7,394 nt of DNA from Thiobacillus sp. (lineage in GTDB: Bacteria > Pseudomonadota > Gammaproteobacteria > Burkholderiales > Thiobacillaceae). The position numbers and the translations under genes are program-made. Shown here one piece after another: positions 1-6,689 of this stretch; the first letter of the stretch is position 1, and each line of letters begins with the position of its first letter. The stretch covers positions 1 through 7,394 of the forward strand of contig JADMKH010000165.1 in assembly GCA_018780025.1 (NCBI GenBank). The letters are read 5' to 3'. The notes below the pieces were generated by a model. That model was not told the DNA's origin and did no database searches. It saw only the letters and a program-made list of their open reading frames with translations.

Positions 1-100
1 TTGCCGACCTACACATGCAATCCCGTTTATGCGTGCCGGATCAATAATTTGGTTCTTGCCTTCCTGGGATGTGTCACTGAGCCTTAATGTTGCCCATCGC
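1..100. other. Left flank without a supportable gene
   Basis: This stretch follows the stop of the patatin-like gene. It has no clear GC-rich hairpin with a T-run that could be called a terminator, and no ORF with a recognisable product. One plus-strand frame is open from base 1 to a TAA at 85-87 (28 codons) and could be the tail of a convergent gene entering from the left. Nothing in its translation is recognisable, so I do not call it. Confidence 0.4.
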
Positions 101-2782
101 TCAAGTGGTTGGCGAGCATTGTTCGCCGATGATTTCGCAGACTTGGGCTAATACGGGCTCGGCGTTGTCGACCTCGGCCTGGCGATTGATTGCGGTCATC
201 AATGGACCTTCCAGCACGGCACGACCGATCCGGTGTCCGAGCTTTCGATAGCTTTCGAACTGCGATTCGTCGAACCACTGATCAGCAGTTGAGTCATGTG
301 GAAATCCCGGATGGGTGCACTTGTAGTTCAGCAAGTCGGCGGGTTCTGCTCCAGTCAGGCGGGGCTTGATGTAGATCAACGTGGCTGGCGGTGCATCCGG
401 GTAAGTAATGCGCCCAACAGCCGAATAGCCGCTTTGCAGATCTTCGGCATGGATATCGATGACTACGCCAAAGTCGGCATAGCATTTGCGGATGGCATTG
501 CCGAGATCCTCGAATTGGTTTTTGCCGTCTTCGCCAGCGTCGACGGCCACGATGCAAGCGCACCGCCGCCGCACCAGTTCGTAGATGCCGAGGTTCTCGA
601 AATGGCCGCCGTCGGACAGATAAACAAAGGCGGAATCGTACTGGGTCTGGCCAAATAATTCTTTCAACAGATACGTTCCGCCAAAATCCGGATCGTGCTG
701 GGTCCATTCGACTTCGTTTGCCGGATTGGGGCTCCAGTGGCCGAGACGAACATTGAATACCGTCATTAAAAAAGTCAGCGCAGGCGAGCTGTGGTAGCCC
801 ATGTTGGGGGAAGCCGCTGCGCCCGATATGGCGATAGCAGATCCCATCCATACGCCTTCCATGTATTGCGCGGTGGGGCGGTAATGGCTGACCAGCAGCC
901 CCTTTTCATCGGGTAATGTAAAGCTGTAACCCGATGCCCAGGGGGTGAAAGCAAACGCAGCGGCGCGCCGTTCCTGCCAGGCCAGTTGTTTGCCCGCCAC
1001 CAGGTTCATTGCCGTGTTGTGGATGGGGTAGGGGCGCTGGAATTGCGGTTTGCCATCGACGATGTGGCAAAGGTCGGCCAGTTTGAGGTCGTCACGCGGG
1101 TCAAATCCGGTAAAGGGATGCGGTACGCGCAATTTGCAGCGCGATGCCCCCAGATAGCAGCGAACCAGACGTTGACGGTAAAAGTGGTAAATCGAAAACA
1201 GGTTGACGTCGATGCGTGCGGCCAGTGCAGTCGCCGCGGCGAAGCTGCCCACGCAAAGAATGGCGACCCAGCCGATGTCGGGTTGCTGGAAAGCGGGCGC
1301 TTCCAGATAGAGCGCCTTGAGAAATAAACCGTTGGCAGCCGCTGGCTCCTGGCAATTCATGCAAAACGCCGGGAACTGCAATAATTTGTGCAAACCCAGC
1401 GACAATAAACCCAACAGGCCCACGATGAAGACATAGGGCATGGCTTGCGCCGCCAGGTCGCGCCAGTTGCTATGCGTGTCCCCCGCCGTTTTTGCGCCTC
1501 GACCCAGCATGACCCCGGCTGCGGTGGAGATGACCCAACCGATGCCGCCCGCTGCGATTACAGCGTCGTGTGCCCAACTGAAGAACACCGGAGCAGTATA
1601 AACAATGCTGAACACTGCCGCCCATACCAGGGCGACCAGTAGCACCCAGCCGCCGAGCCGTGACCACCATTCGCGTGATTCGTGCGAAAAATAACGTCCC
1701 ATCAAGCCGATGTGGCCGACCACCGTCAGCGAATAAAACTTCAGCAACAGCGCCGTGGCCAGGGCTGATGCGATCCAGGAGCCGATGTCGCGGTTTTCTC
1801 CACGCGGAATACGTTGAGTGACCTCGCCAAAAGCCGCCAGCAGCAGTCCCCCGAGTGCACCTGCAAGCAAGGCATAGAGCGCCATCCGGAACAGTTTTCC
1901 TGCGCTGAATGGCGTCTTTCCGGGGTTATGCCGACTGAGAAACCGGCCCAGCGACCACCCCACCAGCCAGGGCGGAACATAGATCAGCATCCCCCATATC
2001 ACCCATGCAAAGAGTGAAATTTTGTTGATGCGTGCTGCGTCAACATAGAAGCCATAAGCGATGAGCCAGGACGACAGCAGGGCAGGCAGCACGACAAAAA
2101 GCAGGACGCCTCCTTGTCGGGTATGGAAGGGGCGGGATTTGAAAGCGTTCCGGCTACCCAGATTGAGCCCGATAAATACCATGGCGATGAAAATGCACGC
2201 TACGCCGCCCACAAACAGCGGCAGGGTGTTGGCGGCGGCTGCGGGCTGGCCACTTTCCCATCCCGCCAGCCAGCGAACAAACCACATCAGTAAACGCGGC
2301 AACAACAGCACGCCGCCCAGCAACAACAGCAACAAGGTAAGGTTGAGATACAGGTTACGCAAATAAGTGGCCACCGCTGTCAGCGTGTCGGCGGAGAAAA
2401 AGCTGGCTTTGGGTGTGAGGTAGTTGCTGTAATTGCGCAGGAAACGCACCGCTGAATTTTCCGGGCCTCCGGTTTTGAGTTTGTCTTCCGCTTCCTCAAC
2501 CCGGCCGTTGCATTTGAGATGGATAAAGGCAGATAGCCAGCCGCCGATATACCCCCCGCCGGATACGCACGACAGGTAATCGAACTGCCGCAGCAATTTG
2601 AGTTCGGCCAGCGCCTGGGTAATGCCCAGGTTGAAGGTGGCACTGCGGATTCCGCCACCGGAAAAAGCCAGCCCGGTCATCGGGCGGTCCGGGCCATCAC
2701 AGCGGCCATCGGGCTCGCGTATGGATGCGCATTCCTGCGCGTGAACGCTGTCCCAATCGAGCGAGGTGGGCTGGTCGCTCAT
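101..2782 (-). CDS. Polytopic membrane patatin-like phospholipase
   Basis: Predicted integral-membrane serine lipid acyl hydrolase of the patatin family, 893 aa. The N-terminal part has the oxyanion-hole motif SGGGIRSATF (residues 41-50) and the nucleophile elbow SCVSGGGY, with Ser74 the likely nucleophile. The catalytic Asp is probably Asp724 in LSDGGHFENLG. Residues about 145-525 hold roughly ten hydrophobic segments (near 145-167, 186-208, 226-247, 256-279, 298-318, 335-360, 376-399, 405-427, 449-468 and 504-524), so the hydrolase fold is interrupted by a membrane block. The first Gly of the usual GxSxG is Cys72. I chose the ATG at 2782, 8 bp after the upstream stop; a GTG at 2797 would add five residues and overlap the upstream gene. 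Neither start has a strong ribosome site, which suggests coupling to the metallopeptidase gene. Patatin membership is secure; substrate and role are unknown. Confidence 0.88.
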   Translation of the reverse strand: MSDQPTSLDWDSVHAQECASIREPDGRCDGPDRPMTGLAFSGGGIRSATFNLGITQALAELKLLRQFDYLSCVSGGGYIGGWLSAFIHLKCNGRVEEAEDKLKTGGPENSAVRFLRNYSNYLTPKASFFSADTLTAVATYLRNLYLNLTLLLLLLGGVLLLPRLLMWFVRWLAGWESGQPAAAANTLPLFVGGVACIFIAMVFIGLNLGSRNAFKSRPFHTRQGGVLLFVVLPALLSSWLIAYGFYVDAARINKISLFAWVIWGMLIYVPPWLVGWSLGRFLSRHNPGKTPFSAGKLFRMALYALLAGALGGLLLAAFGEVTQRIPRGENRDIGSWIASALATALLLKFYSLTVVGHIGLMGRYFSHESREWWSRLGGWVLLVALVWAAVFSIVYTAPVFFSWAHDAVIAAGGIGWVISTAAGVMLGRGAKTAGDTHSNWRDLAAQAMPYVFIVGLLGLLSLGLHKLLQFPAFCMNCQEPAAANGLFLKALYLEAPAFQQPDIGWVAILCVGSFAAATALAARIDVNLFSIYHFYRQRLVRCYLGASRCKLRVPHPFTGFDPRDDLKLADLCHIVDGKPQFQRPYPIHNTAMNLVAGKQLAWQERRAAAFAFTPWASGYSFTLPDEKGLLVSHYRPTAQYMEGVWMGSAIAISGAAASPNMGYHSSPALTFLMTVFNVRLGHWSPNPANEVEWTQHDPDFGGTYLLKELFGQTQYDSAFVYLSDGGHFENLGIYELVRRRCACIVAVDAGEDGKNQFEDLGNAIRKCYADFGVVIDIHAEDLQSGYSAVGRITYPDAPPATLIYIKPRLTGAEPADLLNYKCTHPGFPHDSTADQWFDESQFESYRKLGHRIGRAVLEGPLMTAINRQAEVDNAEPVLAQVCEIIGEQCSPTT

Positions 2783-2790
2783 CGCGTGAT

Positions 2791-3888
2791 TTACCACACC
2801 ATGATCGCGGTGTCGGCCGCGACTTCTGCGTAATACAGCCGGATGCCTATCTGATAGCGCCGCCCATTGATCAAACGCATGTCGATGCGGGCGTTCAAAT
2901 CGGTCCCGCTGTCATCGTTCCCCGCAATTTCCACGTTGCCCGATGAGGTGGTCTCGAACAGCACCATGACGGTGTCCGAGTTGCCAAAGGTGCCCATTCG
3001 GTAGGTGCGCGTTCGCTTGGGGGTGAAATTGAAGACGCGGGTTTGCCCCGCCTTGATGGCCAGCTTTTGCGATAGGCCAACTTCCAGCGTGGGAACCACG
3101 ACCTTGGGTTTGGCACAGGGATAGGATTCAACGATCCAGGCTGCATCTGCTTTGGACAGCCCGCCTTTGGGGCGCAAGCCGTTGCGGTAGGCCGCGGGCT
3201 CGATGATGAGTCCGGGGCTAAAGGCATATTCCATTACCGAGTTGGGATCCCAGACGGTTCCTTTGACTTCTGAGGGCGGAATCTTGCGGAGAATATTCCA
3301 TTCGATTTGCTGCAGGTCCCAATTGTTGGGCGGGCCCTTGAAATAGGTTTTGACAGCCTCGCGGTCCCATGTAATGCCGGCGTAGGGGTTTTGATGTTCG
3401 TGCTCGAGGCCGATTGCATGACCGATTTCATGCAGGGCGGTGTCTTTGCCGTAGGCTGTGTCAAGCGCCCAGCCAAAATTCATGGTGCGGGCGAGTGGGT
3501 CGCGAATGCCCAGGTTGTCGCGGCCAACGTAGGACCAGGAACCGTCCTGTGGGTCAAAACCGATGCGCAGGGTGGCGTCTTCAGGGCGGCTGGCTTCCTT
3601 GAAACTGATGCCGATGCCGAGTTTGAACCAGGTATCAAATGCCACGCCAACTTCGCGAATATCCGTTGGGCTGCCCCGCCAGGCGACAGGCACCGCATCG
3701 CCGGCTTTATAGCAGTAATACGTTAGCTGGGTACCGTTCACCCATTTTTTGCTGCCACTGATAATGGCACGGGCGCGCAGCGCATCCACGCTGGGGTCGA
3801 ACTGTCTGGGATGTTGTACCGGCTGTGAGCAATAGCGCATTGCAGCCGCATCGGATTTTTTGGATGAAGGCTTGGCGGCTTTTGGCAT
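2791..3888 (-). CDS. Astacin-like zinc metallopeptidase with PPC-like C-terminal domain
   Basis: Predicted zinc endopeptidase of the metzincin type, 365 aa. The zinc site is HEIGHAIGLEHEHQNP, giving His153, His157 and His163 as ligands and Glu154 as the general base. The Met-turn is SVMEYAF, with Met219 and Tyr221. This fits the M12A/astacin-like group (ZnMc domain) better than thermolysin-type enzymes. Residues about 270-365 look like a beta-sandwich PPC (pre-peptidase C-terminal) domain, with the characteristic GNDDSGTDLNARI stretch. The N-terminus (MPKAAKPSSKK...) is Lys/Ala/Ser-rich and lacks a hydrophobic signal sequence. The frame extends upstream to 4029, but the ATG at 3888 has a good ribosome site and avoids overlap with the amidase gene. 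The gene lies 47 bp after the amidase and 8 bp before the patatin-like gene, so an operon is likely. The substrate is unknown; there is no recognisable pro-domain or Cys-switch. Confidence 0.88.
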   Translation of the reverse strand: MPKAAKPSSKKSDAAAMRYCSQPVQHPRQFDPSVDALRARAIISGSKKWVNGTQLTYYCYKAGDAVPVAWRGSPTDIREVGVAFDTWFKLGIGISFKEASRPEDATLRIGFDPQDGSWSYVGRDNLGIRDPLARTMNFGWALDTAYGKDTALHEIGHAIGLEHEHQNPYAGITWDREAVKTYFKGPPNNWDLQQIEWNILRKIPPSEVKGTVWDPNSVMEYAFSPGLIIEPAAYRNGLRPKGGLSKADAAWIVESYPCAKPKVVVPTLEVGLSQKLAIKAGQTRVFNFTPKRTRTYRMGTFGNSDTVMVLFETTSSGNVEIAGNDDSGTDLNARIDMRLINGRRYQIGIRLYYAEVAADTAIMVW

Positions 3889-3892
3889 TGCG

Positions 3893-3899
3893 TTCCCCT
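3893..3899 (-). promoter_or_regulatory. Ribosome binding site deciding the metallopeptidase start
   Basis: On the minus strand this reads AGGGGAA, with the AGGGG core six bases before the ATG at 3888. It supports the shorter 365-residue protein over the longer open frame that would begin inside the amidase gene. Confidence 0.7.
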
Positions 3900-3935
3900 G
3901 TAAAAAGATGAATGAAAAATCGATCAGGAACAGAC

Positions 3936-4775
3936 TTATGGAGCGGCCGAAGCCAGATACCGGCTGTGGCACCAGCCAACGATATCCATCACCCCGTTGA
4001 CTTCGCCCACGACGTCGACCTGCCACCACAGGCCCTGTTTGGCCAGCACCTCGACCTCGGTGCCAGGCGGCACCGGCGTACCCGGCAGGGGGGCGAACCC
4101 GGGGCCGGCGCCGCTTCGGATAAACAGCCGCCCGGTGGTGCGATAGCGTTCGGGATGATCATCCCCACGGCCCTGCAGACGGGCGCGTACCGACTCCATC
4201 GGAAAGTCCGGCCCCGGATCGCGCTTGCGCCCCGGGGCAATGTCGTCGTGGCCGAGTATGTCGGCGAGCGGGTATTGCCTGGACAGGGCCAGCCCGCATT
4301 CCAGCGTGGATTCAATCTGCGCTGAGGTGTAGGCGTGCCAGCCGCTGGGCGCAGTGCCGGGCGGATCGTTTTTGTGCGTGGCGACGGTGACTTCGCTGTC
4401 GGGATAACTGCGACGGGTGAGCGGCGAGACCCATTTGCCGCCGCTGCGCACCAGACAGCCGGCATTGTCGAGTTCGATGCCGATGCTGGTGCGGTTCAGG
4501 CCGGACAGGCTGCCCCAGCTTGAGCGGCCAGCGTGCCAGGCTTCACGATTGAATGGCACCAGTTGGGTGGGGGTGCCGTCGCGCGCGATGACCAGGTGCG
4601 CCGAGACGCGCGACGCCCGATCCTGAAACCAGGCCACGGTGCTCGCCGCGCTGCTGCTGGCGGTGTAGTGCAGGATCAGAAAGCGCGGCGCGATGATGCC
4701 CCCGGTATTGGGGCTGGCCGCATAGGCTGTTGCCTGTCCATCATCCTGTGTCAACAGGTGATTGCGGATTTTCAT
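3936..4775 (-). CDS. N-acetylmuramoyl-L-alanine amidase (Amidase_2) with SH3-like domain
   Basis: Predicted zinc amidase that cuts the bond between N-acetylmuramic acid and L-alanine in peptidoglycan; 279 aa. Residues about 25-200 match the AmpD/AmiD/T7-lysozyme (PGRP-like) fold. His36 in LILHYTAS, His176 in ILGHDDIAPGRKRDPGP and Asp186 correspond to the AmpD zinc ligands; Glu101 in SIGIELDN and Lys184 match its catalytic Glu and Lys. Residues about 213-275 look like a bacterial SH3-like domain (GRLFIRSGAGPGF ... WWQVDV ... GWCHSRYL), often used for wall binding. The N-terminus MKIRNHLLTQDDG has no signal peptide, unlike periplasmic AmiA/B/C or lipoprotein AmiD, and the protein is longer than cytosolic AmpD (about 180 aa). 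It opens the three-hydrolase cluster. An endolysin-like or export-dependent role is possible, but no holin or other phage gene is visible. Confidence 0.92.
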   Translation of the reverse strand: MKIRNHLLTQDDGQATAYAASPNTGGIIAPRFLILHYTASSSAASTVAWFQDRASRVSAHLVIARDGTPTQLVPFNREAWHAGRSSWGSLSGLNRTSIGIELDNAGCLVRSGGKWVSPLTRRSYPDSEVTVATHKNDPPGTAPSGWHAYTSAQIESTLECGLALSRQYPLADILGHDDIAPGRKRDPGPDFPMESVRARLQGRGDDHPERYRTTGRLFIRSGAGPGFAPLPGTPVPPGTEVEVLAKQGLWWQVDVVGEVNGVMDIVGWCHSRYLASAAP

Positions 4776-4782
4776 GACGCTG

Positions 4783-4790
4783 TCCCCCTT
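4783..4790 (-). promoter_or_regulatory. Ribosome binding site of the amidase gene
   Basis: The minus strand reads AAGGGGGA, ending seven bases before the ATG at 4775. This is the strongest Shine-Dalgarno match in the window and supports that start codon. Confidence 0.75.
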
Positions 4791-4830
4791 GGGCTTACCG
4801 CAGGGCGAGACAGAATTTATCGGAAGTTAG

Positions 4831-4866
4831 TATGGTGTCCGCAGCGCGGTGAATGACATCACCATA
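4831..4866. promoter_or_regulatory. Nested dyad upstream of the amidase cluster
   Basis: TATGGTG (4831-4837) is exactly inverted at 4860-4866 (CACCATA). A second, shorter pair GGTGA/TCACC lies at 4848-4852 and 4859-4863 with a six-base spacer. The two pairs share their right side, so they would be alternatives as RNA hairpins or separate protein-binding half-sites. No T-run follows on the minus strand, so this is not a standard terminator. An operator or a leader hairpin for the hydrolase cluster is the likely reading, but this is inference. Confidence 0.35.
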
Positions 4867-4889
4867 GGACAAAGAATTACCGATTGATA

Positions 4890-4905
4890 TACAACTTTAG
4901 TTGTA
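4890..4905. promoter_or_regulatory. Perfect 7-bp dyad TACAACT-TT-AGTTGTA
   Basis: Two seven-base arms are separated by two bases, in an AT-rich patch within otherwise GC-rich sequence. The dyad lies 26 bp after the kinase stop and about 115 bp before the amidase start. The symmetry resembles a binding site for a dimeric repressor. It is too AT-rich and lacks the T-run expected of an intrinsic terminator. I cannot name the regulator. Confidence 0.4.
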
Positions 4906-4930
4906 GGCGCGGCGAGGCTTGGGCGGGTAT

Positions 4931-6190
4931 TCATTGAAAGCGCTGCAAGCCATCGCGCGCCAGCAATGCAGATCCATAGGCCGCTTCGGTGTGGGCGGCA
5001 CGGCTTACCGGCACCCCAAGCAAGCGTTGGCGGATGCGTGTCCAGGCGGGGTTTTGCGCGCCGCCACCGGCGGTTTCGACCCGTTGCACAGGCGTGGCGC
5101 CCAGTTCAGCCAGCAGACCGTAACCCCGCGTTTCGATCCGGCCGAGACTTTCCAGCAGGCCATGCAGGAATGCCGCGTCGTCGGCCGGGCGCGGCGACAG
5201 GCGTGGTGCGAGCGCAGGGTCGTTGACCGGGAAGCGTTCGCCCGTGCGCGGCAACGGCACATAGTCGAGCGGACTGGCGATATTGGGATCGATTTTTTCG
5301 CTGAGTGCAGCCAGCGTGCGGTCGTCGAAAAACTGCCGCAGCACCGCACCGCCGGTGTTGCTGGCCCCCCCCGCCAGCCAGCGCGCGCCGAACCAGTGAC
5401 TGTAGACGCCATGCCCGGTCGATTCCACCCGGGTGTCAGACAGCAGTTTTAGCACCAGGGTGCTGCCAAGCGAGGTGACGGCATCGCCGCTGCGGTTGAC
5501 GTTGGCCGCCAGAAACGCCGCGATGGAATCGGTGGTGCCGGCATGCACCCTGCACCCGGGCTGAACGCCCAGATAGCGCGCACGTGCGCGGGATACCGTG
5601 GCGATCAGGGTGCCTGGTGCAACCGGCGTCGGCAGGGTGCCGACATCGGCCAGGTGATCCACCCAGGCCGGCCATGTCAGCGTGTCGAGGTCGAGCCCCA
5701 TTTTCAGCGCGTTGTGATAGTCGGAAACCCCCGCTTGTTCAGTCAGCAAGCCCGAGAGCCAGTCGGCCTGGTTGAGGTAGAGCCGTGCGCCGGTGTGGCC
5801 GAGCCATTTTTTCAACCACAGCACCTTGGCAAGGCCAGAGGTGACCGCGGCGGCGGGATGGCCCGGCGGGGCGATCGTTGCAATCAGCCGGGCTTCGTCG
5901 ACGGCGCGATCGTCGTTATATAGCAGCGGTGAATGACGCGGCGCGAGTTCCGCGTCGCAGGCGAGCACGGTGCCGGAGGTGCCGTCGAGCGCGATGGCAG
6001 ACAGCTGCGAGCGAATCGCCGGCGGCAAGGCCGCGAGCAGATCCCACAAGGCCTCGCGCCAGATATCCGCGCGCTCGTATTCTTGCAGCGTGCCGAAGTC
6101 GCGCGTGTCCTCGGCCACGATGGCGCCTTCGGCGTCGATGACGCAACAGCGCGCACCCGAGGTTCCGAAATCAATTCCAATATAATACAA
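4931..6190 (-). CDS. FGGY-family carbohydrate kinase, probable D-ribulose kinase type
   Basis: Predicted cytosolic ATP-dependent sugar kinase, 419 aa. The N-terminal ATP-binding motif is IGIDFGTSGAR, with Asp7 and Thr10. Then come ALDGTSGTVL (68-77), QADWLSGLL (141-149), and AGTTDSIAAFLA (217-228), where Asp221 is the likely catalytic base. The C-terminal ATP-site motif is TAGGGAQNPAW (373-383). From memory, length and motifs follow the Synechococcus and Arabidopsis kinases shown to act on D-ribulose, which are shorter than XylB/AraB/GlpK (about 480-560 aa). The start is TTG at 6190; no later in-frame ATG preserves the ATP-binding loop. It begins 4 bp after the queF stop, so the two are almost certainly co-transcribed and coupled. 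A different pentulose or polyol substrate cannot be excluded. Confidence 0.88.
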   Translation of the reverse strand: MYYIGIDFGTSGARCCVIDAEGAIVAEDTRDFGTLQEYERADIWREALWDLLAALPPAIRSQLSAIALDGTSGTVLACDAELAPRHSPLLYNDDRAVDEARLIATIAPPGHPAAAVTSGLAKVLWLKKWLGHTGARLYLNQADWLSGLLTEQAGVSDYHNALKMGLDLDTLTWPAWVDHLADVGTLPTPVAPGTLIATVSRARARYLGVQPGCRVHAGTTDSIAAFLAANVNRSGDAVTSLGSTLVLKLLSDTRVESTGHGVYSHWFGARWLAGGASNTGGAVLRQFFDDRTLAALSEKIDPNIASPLDYVPLPRTGERFPVNDPALAPRLSPRPADDAAFLHGLLESLGRIETRGYGLLAELGATPVQRVETAGGGAQNPAWTRIRQRLLGVPVSRAAHTEAAYGSALLARDGLQRFQ

Positions 6191-6194
6191 GTAT

Positions 6195-6614
6195 TTATCC
6201 GCGTGTATTCGACTGATGCTCGAACTGCGTAAGGTCGACGCGCGGGGCGGGTTGCCAGCCTTCCATGCGGTGTTCGGCTACCACGTTGGTGAAAATACCG
6301 CCACGCACATAGAACTTGGCAGTCAGACGCATGAAGCGCGGCCTGGTCACGCTGACCAGGTCATCGAGTATCCGGTTGGTGACATCCTCATGGAAATGGC
6401 CTTCCTCGCGGAAGCTCCACATATAGAGTTTCAGGCTCTTGAGTTCGACGCAGGTCTGGTCGGGAATGTAGTCGAGAATGAGCGTGGCGAAATCCGGCTG
6501 TCCGGTCTTGGGACAAAGGCACGTAAATTCAGGGATTTCCATGTGAATATGAAAGTCGCGCCCCAACTTTGGGTTGGGGAAGGTTTCGAGGGATTTGGCA
6601 GGTGTGGAGGACAT
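6195..6614 (-). CDS. queF: NADPH-dependent 7-cyano-7-deazaguanine (preQ0) reductase
   Basis: Reduces the nitrile of preQ0 to the aminomethyl group of preQ1 in queuosine tRNA-modification biosynthesis; cytosolic. At 139 aa it is the short, single-domain (Bacillus YkvM-like) QueF type and not the longer E. coli type. Cys34 in CLCPKTGQPDF is the residue that forms the thioimide, and Asp41 is the proton donor. His73 and Glu76 in EGHFHEDV match substrate-binding residues; the spacing from Cys34 agrees with Cys55/Asp62/His94/Glu97 of the B. subtilis enzyme. The family signature ELKSLKLY lies at 57-64. The ATG at 6614 is preferred: the open frame reaches 6737, but the extra 41 residues are not QueF-like and would span the -10 box. 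The ribosome site is weak. No other queuosine gene is in the window. Confidence 0.95.
   Translation of the reverse strand: MSSTPAKSLETFPNPKLGRDFHIHMEIPEFTCLCPKTGQPDFATLILDYIPDQTCVELKSLKLYMWSFREEGHFHEDVTNRILDDLVSVTRPRFMRLTAKFYVRGGIFTNVVAEHRMEGWQPAPRVDLTQFEHQSNTRG
6198..6200 (-). promoter_or_regulatory. Short ribosome site for the TTG start of the kinase
   Basis: The minus strand reads CGGATAA just before the kinase. The GGA lies seven bases before TTG 6190 and is the last sense codon of queF, its TAA stop following directly. Ribosomes ending queF would finish almost on top of the kinase start, which fits coupled translation. Confidence 0.5.
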
Positions 6615-6643
6615 AAAAAGCTCGGTGTAGAATGGCGGCACAA

Positions 6644-6665
6644 AAACGTCCCGGAGAGGGCGTTT
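6644..6665 (-). promoter_or_regulatory. Hairpin in the queF leader
   Basis: On the minus strand AAACGCCC pairs with GGG-A-CGTTT around a five-base loop (TCTCC), giving eight pairs with one bulged A. Five T residues cover the end of the 3' arm and the two bases after it. The hairpin starts a few bases downstream of the expected transcription start and ends about 30 bases before the ATG. It could be a 5' stabilising hairpin or a weak attenuator. It does not match the preQ1 riboswitch classes I know. Confidence 0.4.
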
Positions 6666-6674
6666 GGAGACACC

Positions 6675-6680
6675 ATTATA
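6675..6680 (-). promoter_or_regulatory. -10 box for the queF-kinase transcript
   Basis: The minus strand reads TATAAT exactly, preceded by an AT-rich stretch. Transcription would start near 6668, leaving a leader of roughly 54 bases before queF. No good -35 hexamer sits 16-18 bases upstream (the candidate region reads ATTTTTG), so the promoter may be weak or activator-dependent. Confidence 0.55.
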
Positions 6681-6689
6681 AATCCGATT

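Noticed and set aside
1..87. Open plus-strand frame entering from the left edge (28 codons to a TAA) as a convergent gene tail
   Set aside because: Too short, with no recognisable motif; an open stretch of this length is expected by chance.
296..658. Plus-strand ORF of 120 codons inside the patatin-like gene
   Set aside because: It lies antisense to well-conserved catalytic-Asp sequence and has no family resemblance; such shadow ORFs are common in GC-rich DNA.
3889..4029. Longer N-terminus for the metallopeptidase starting at 4029
   Set aside because: It would overlap the SH3-like end of the amidase by 94 bases and ignore the good ribosome site before 3888; the added residues are not protease-like.
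3936..4775. Prophage lysis module (endolysin)
   Set aside because: The amidase with SH3-like domain could suit an endolysin, but there is no holin, spanin, tail or integrase gene and no attachment-site repeat in the window.
4919..5452. Plus-strand ORF of 177 codons opposite the FGGY kinase
   Set aside because: Antisense shadow of a strongly conserved kinase; its Arg/Gln/Ala-rich product matches nothing I know.
6615..6680. preQ1 riboswitch in the queF leader
   Set aside because: The leader lacks the class I pseudoknot pattern with its A-rich tail, and does not resemble the larger class II or III folds as far as I can judge by eye.
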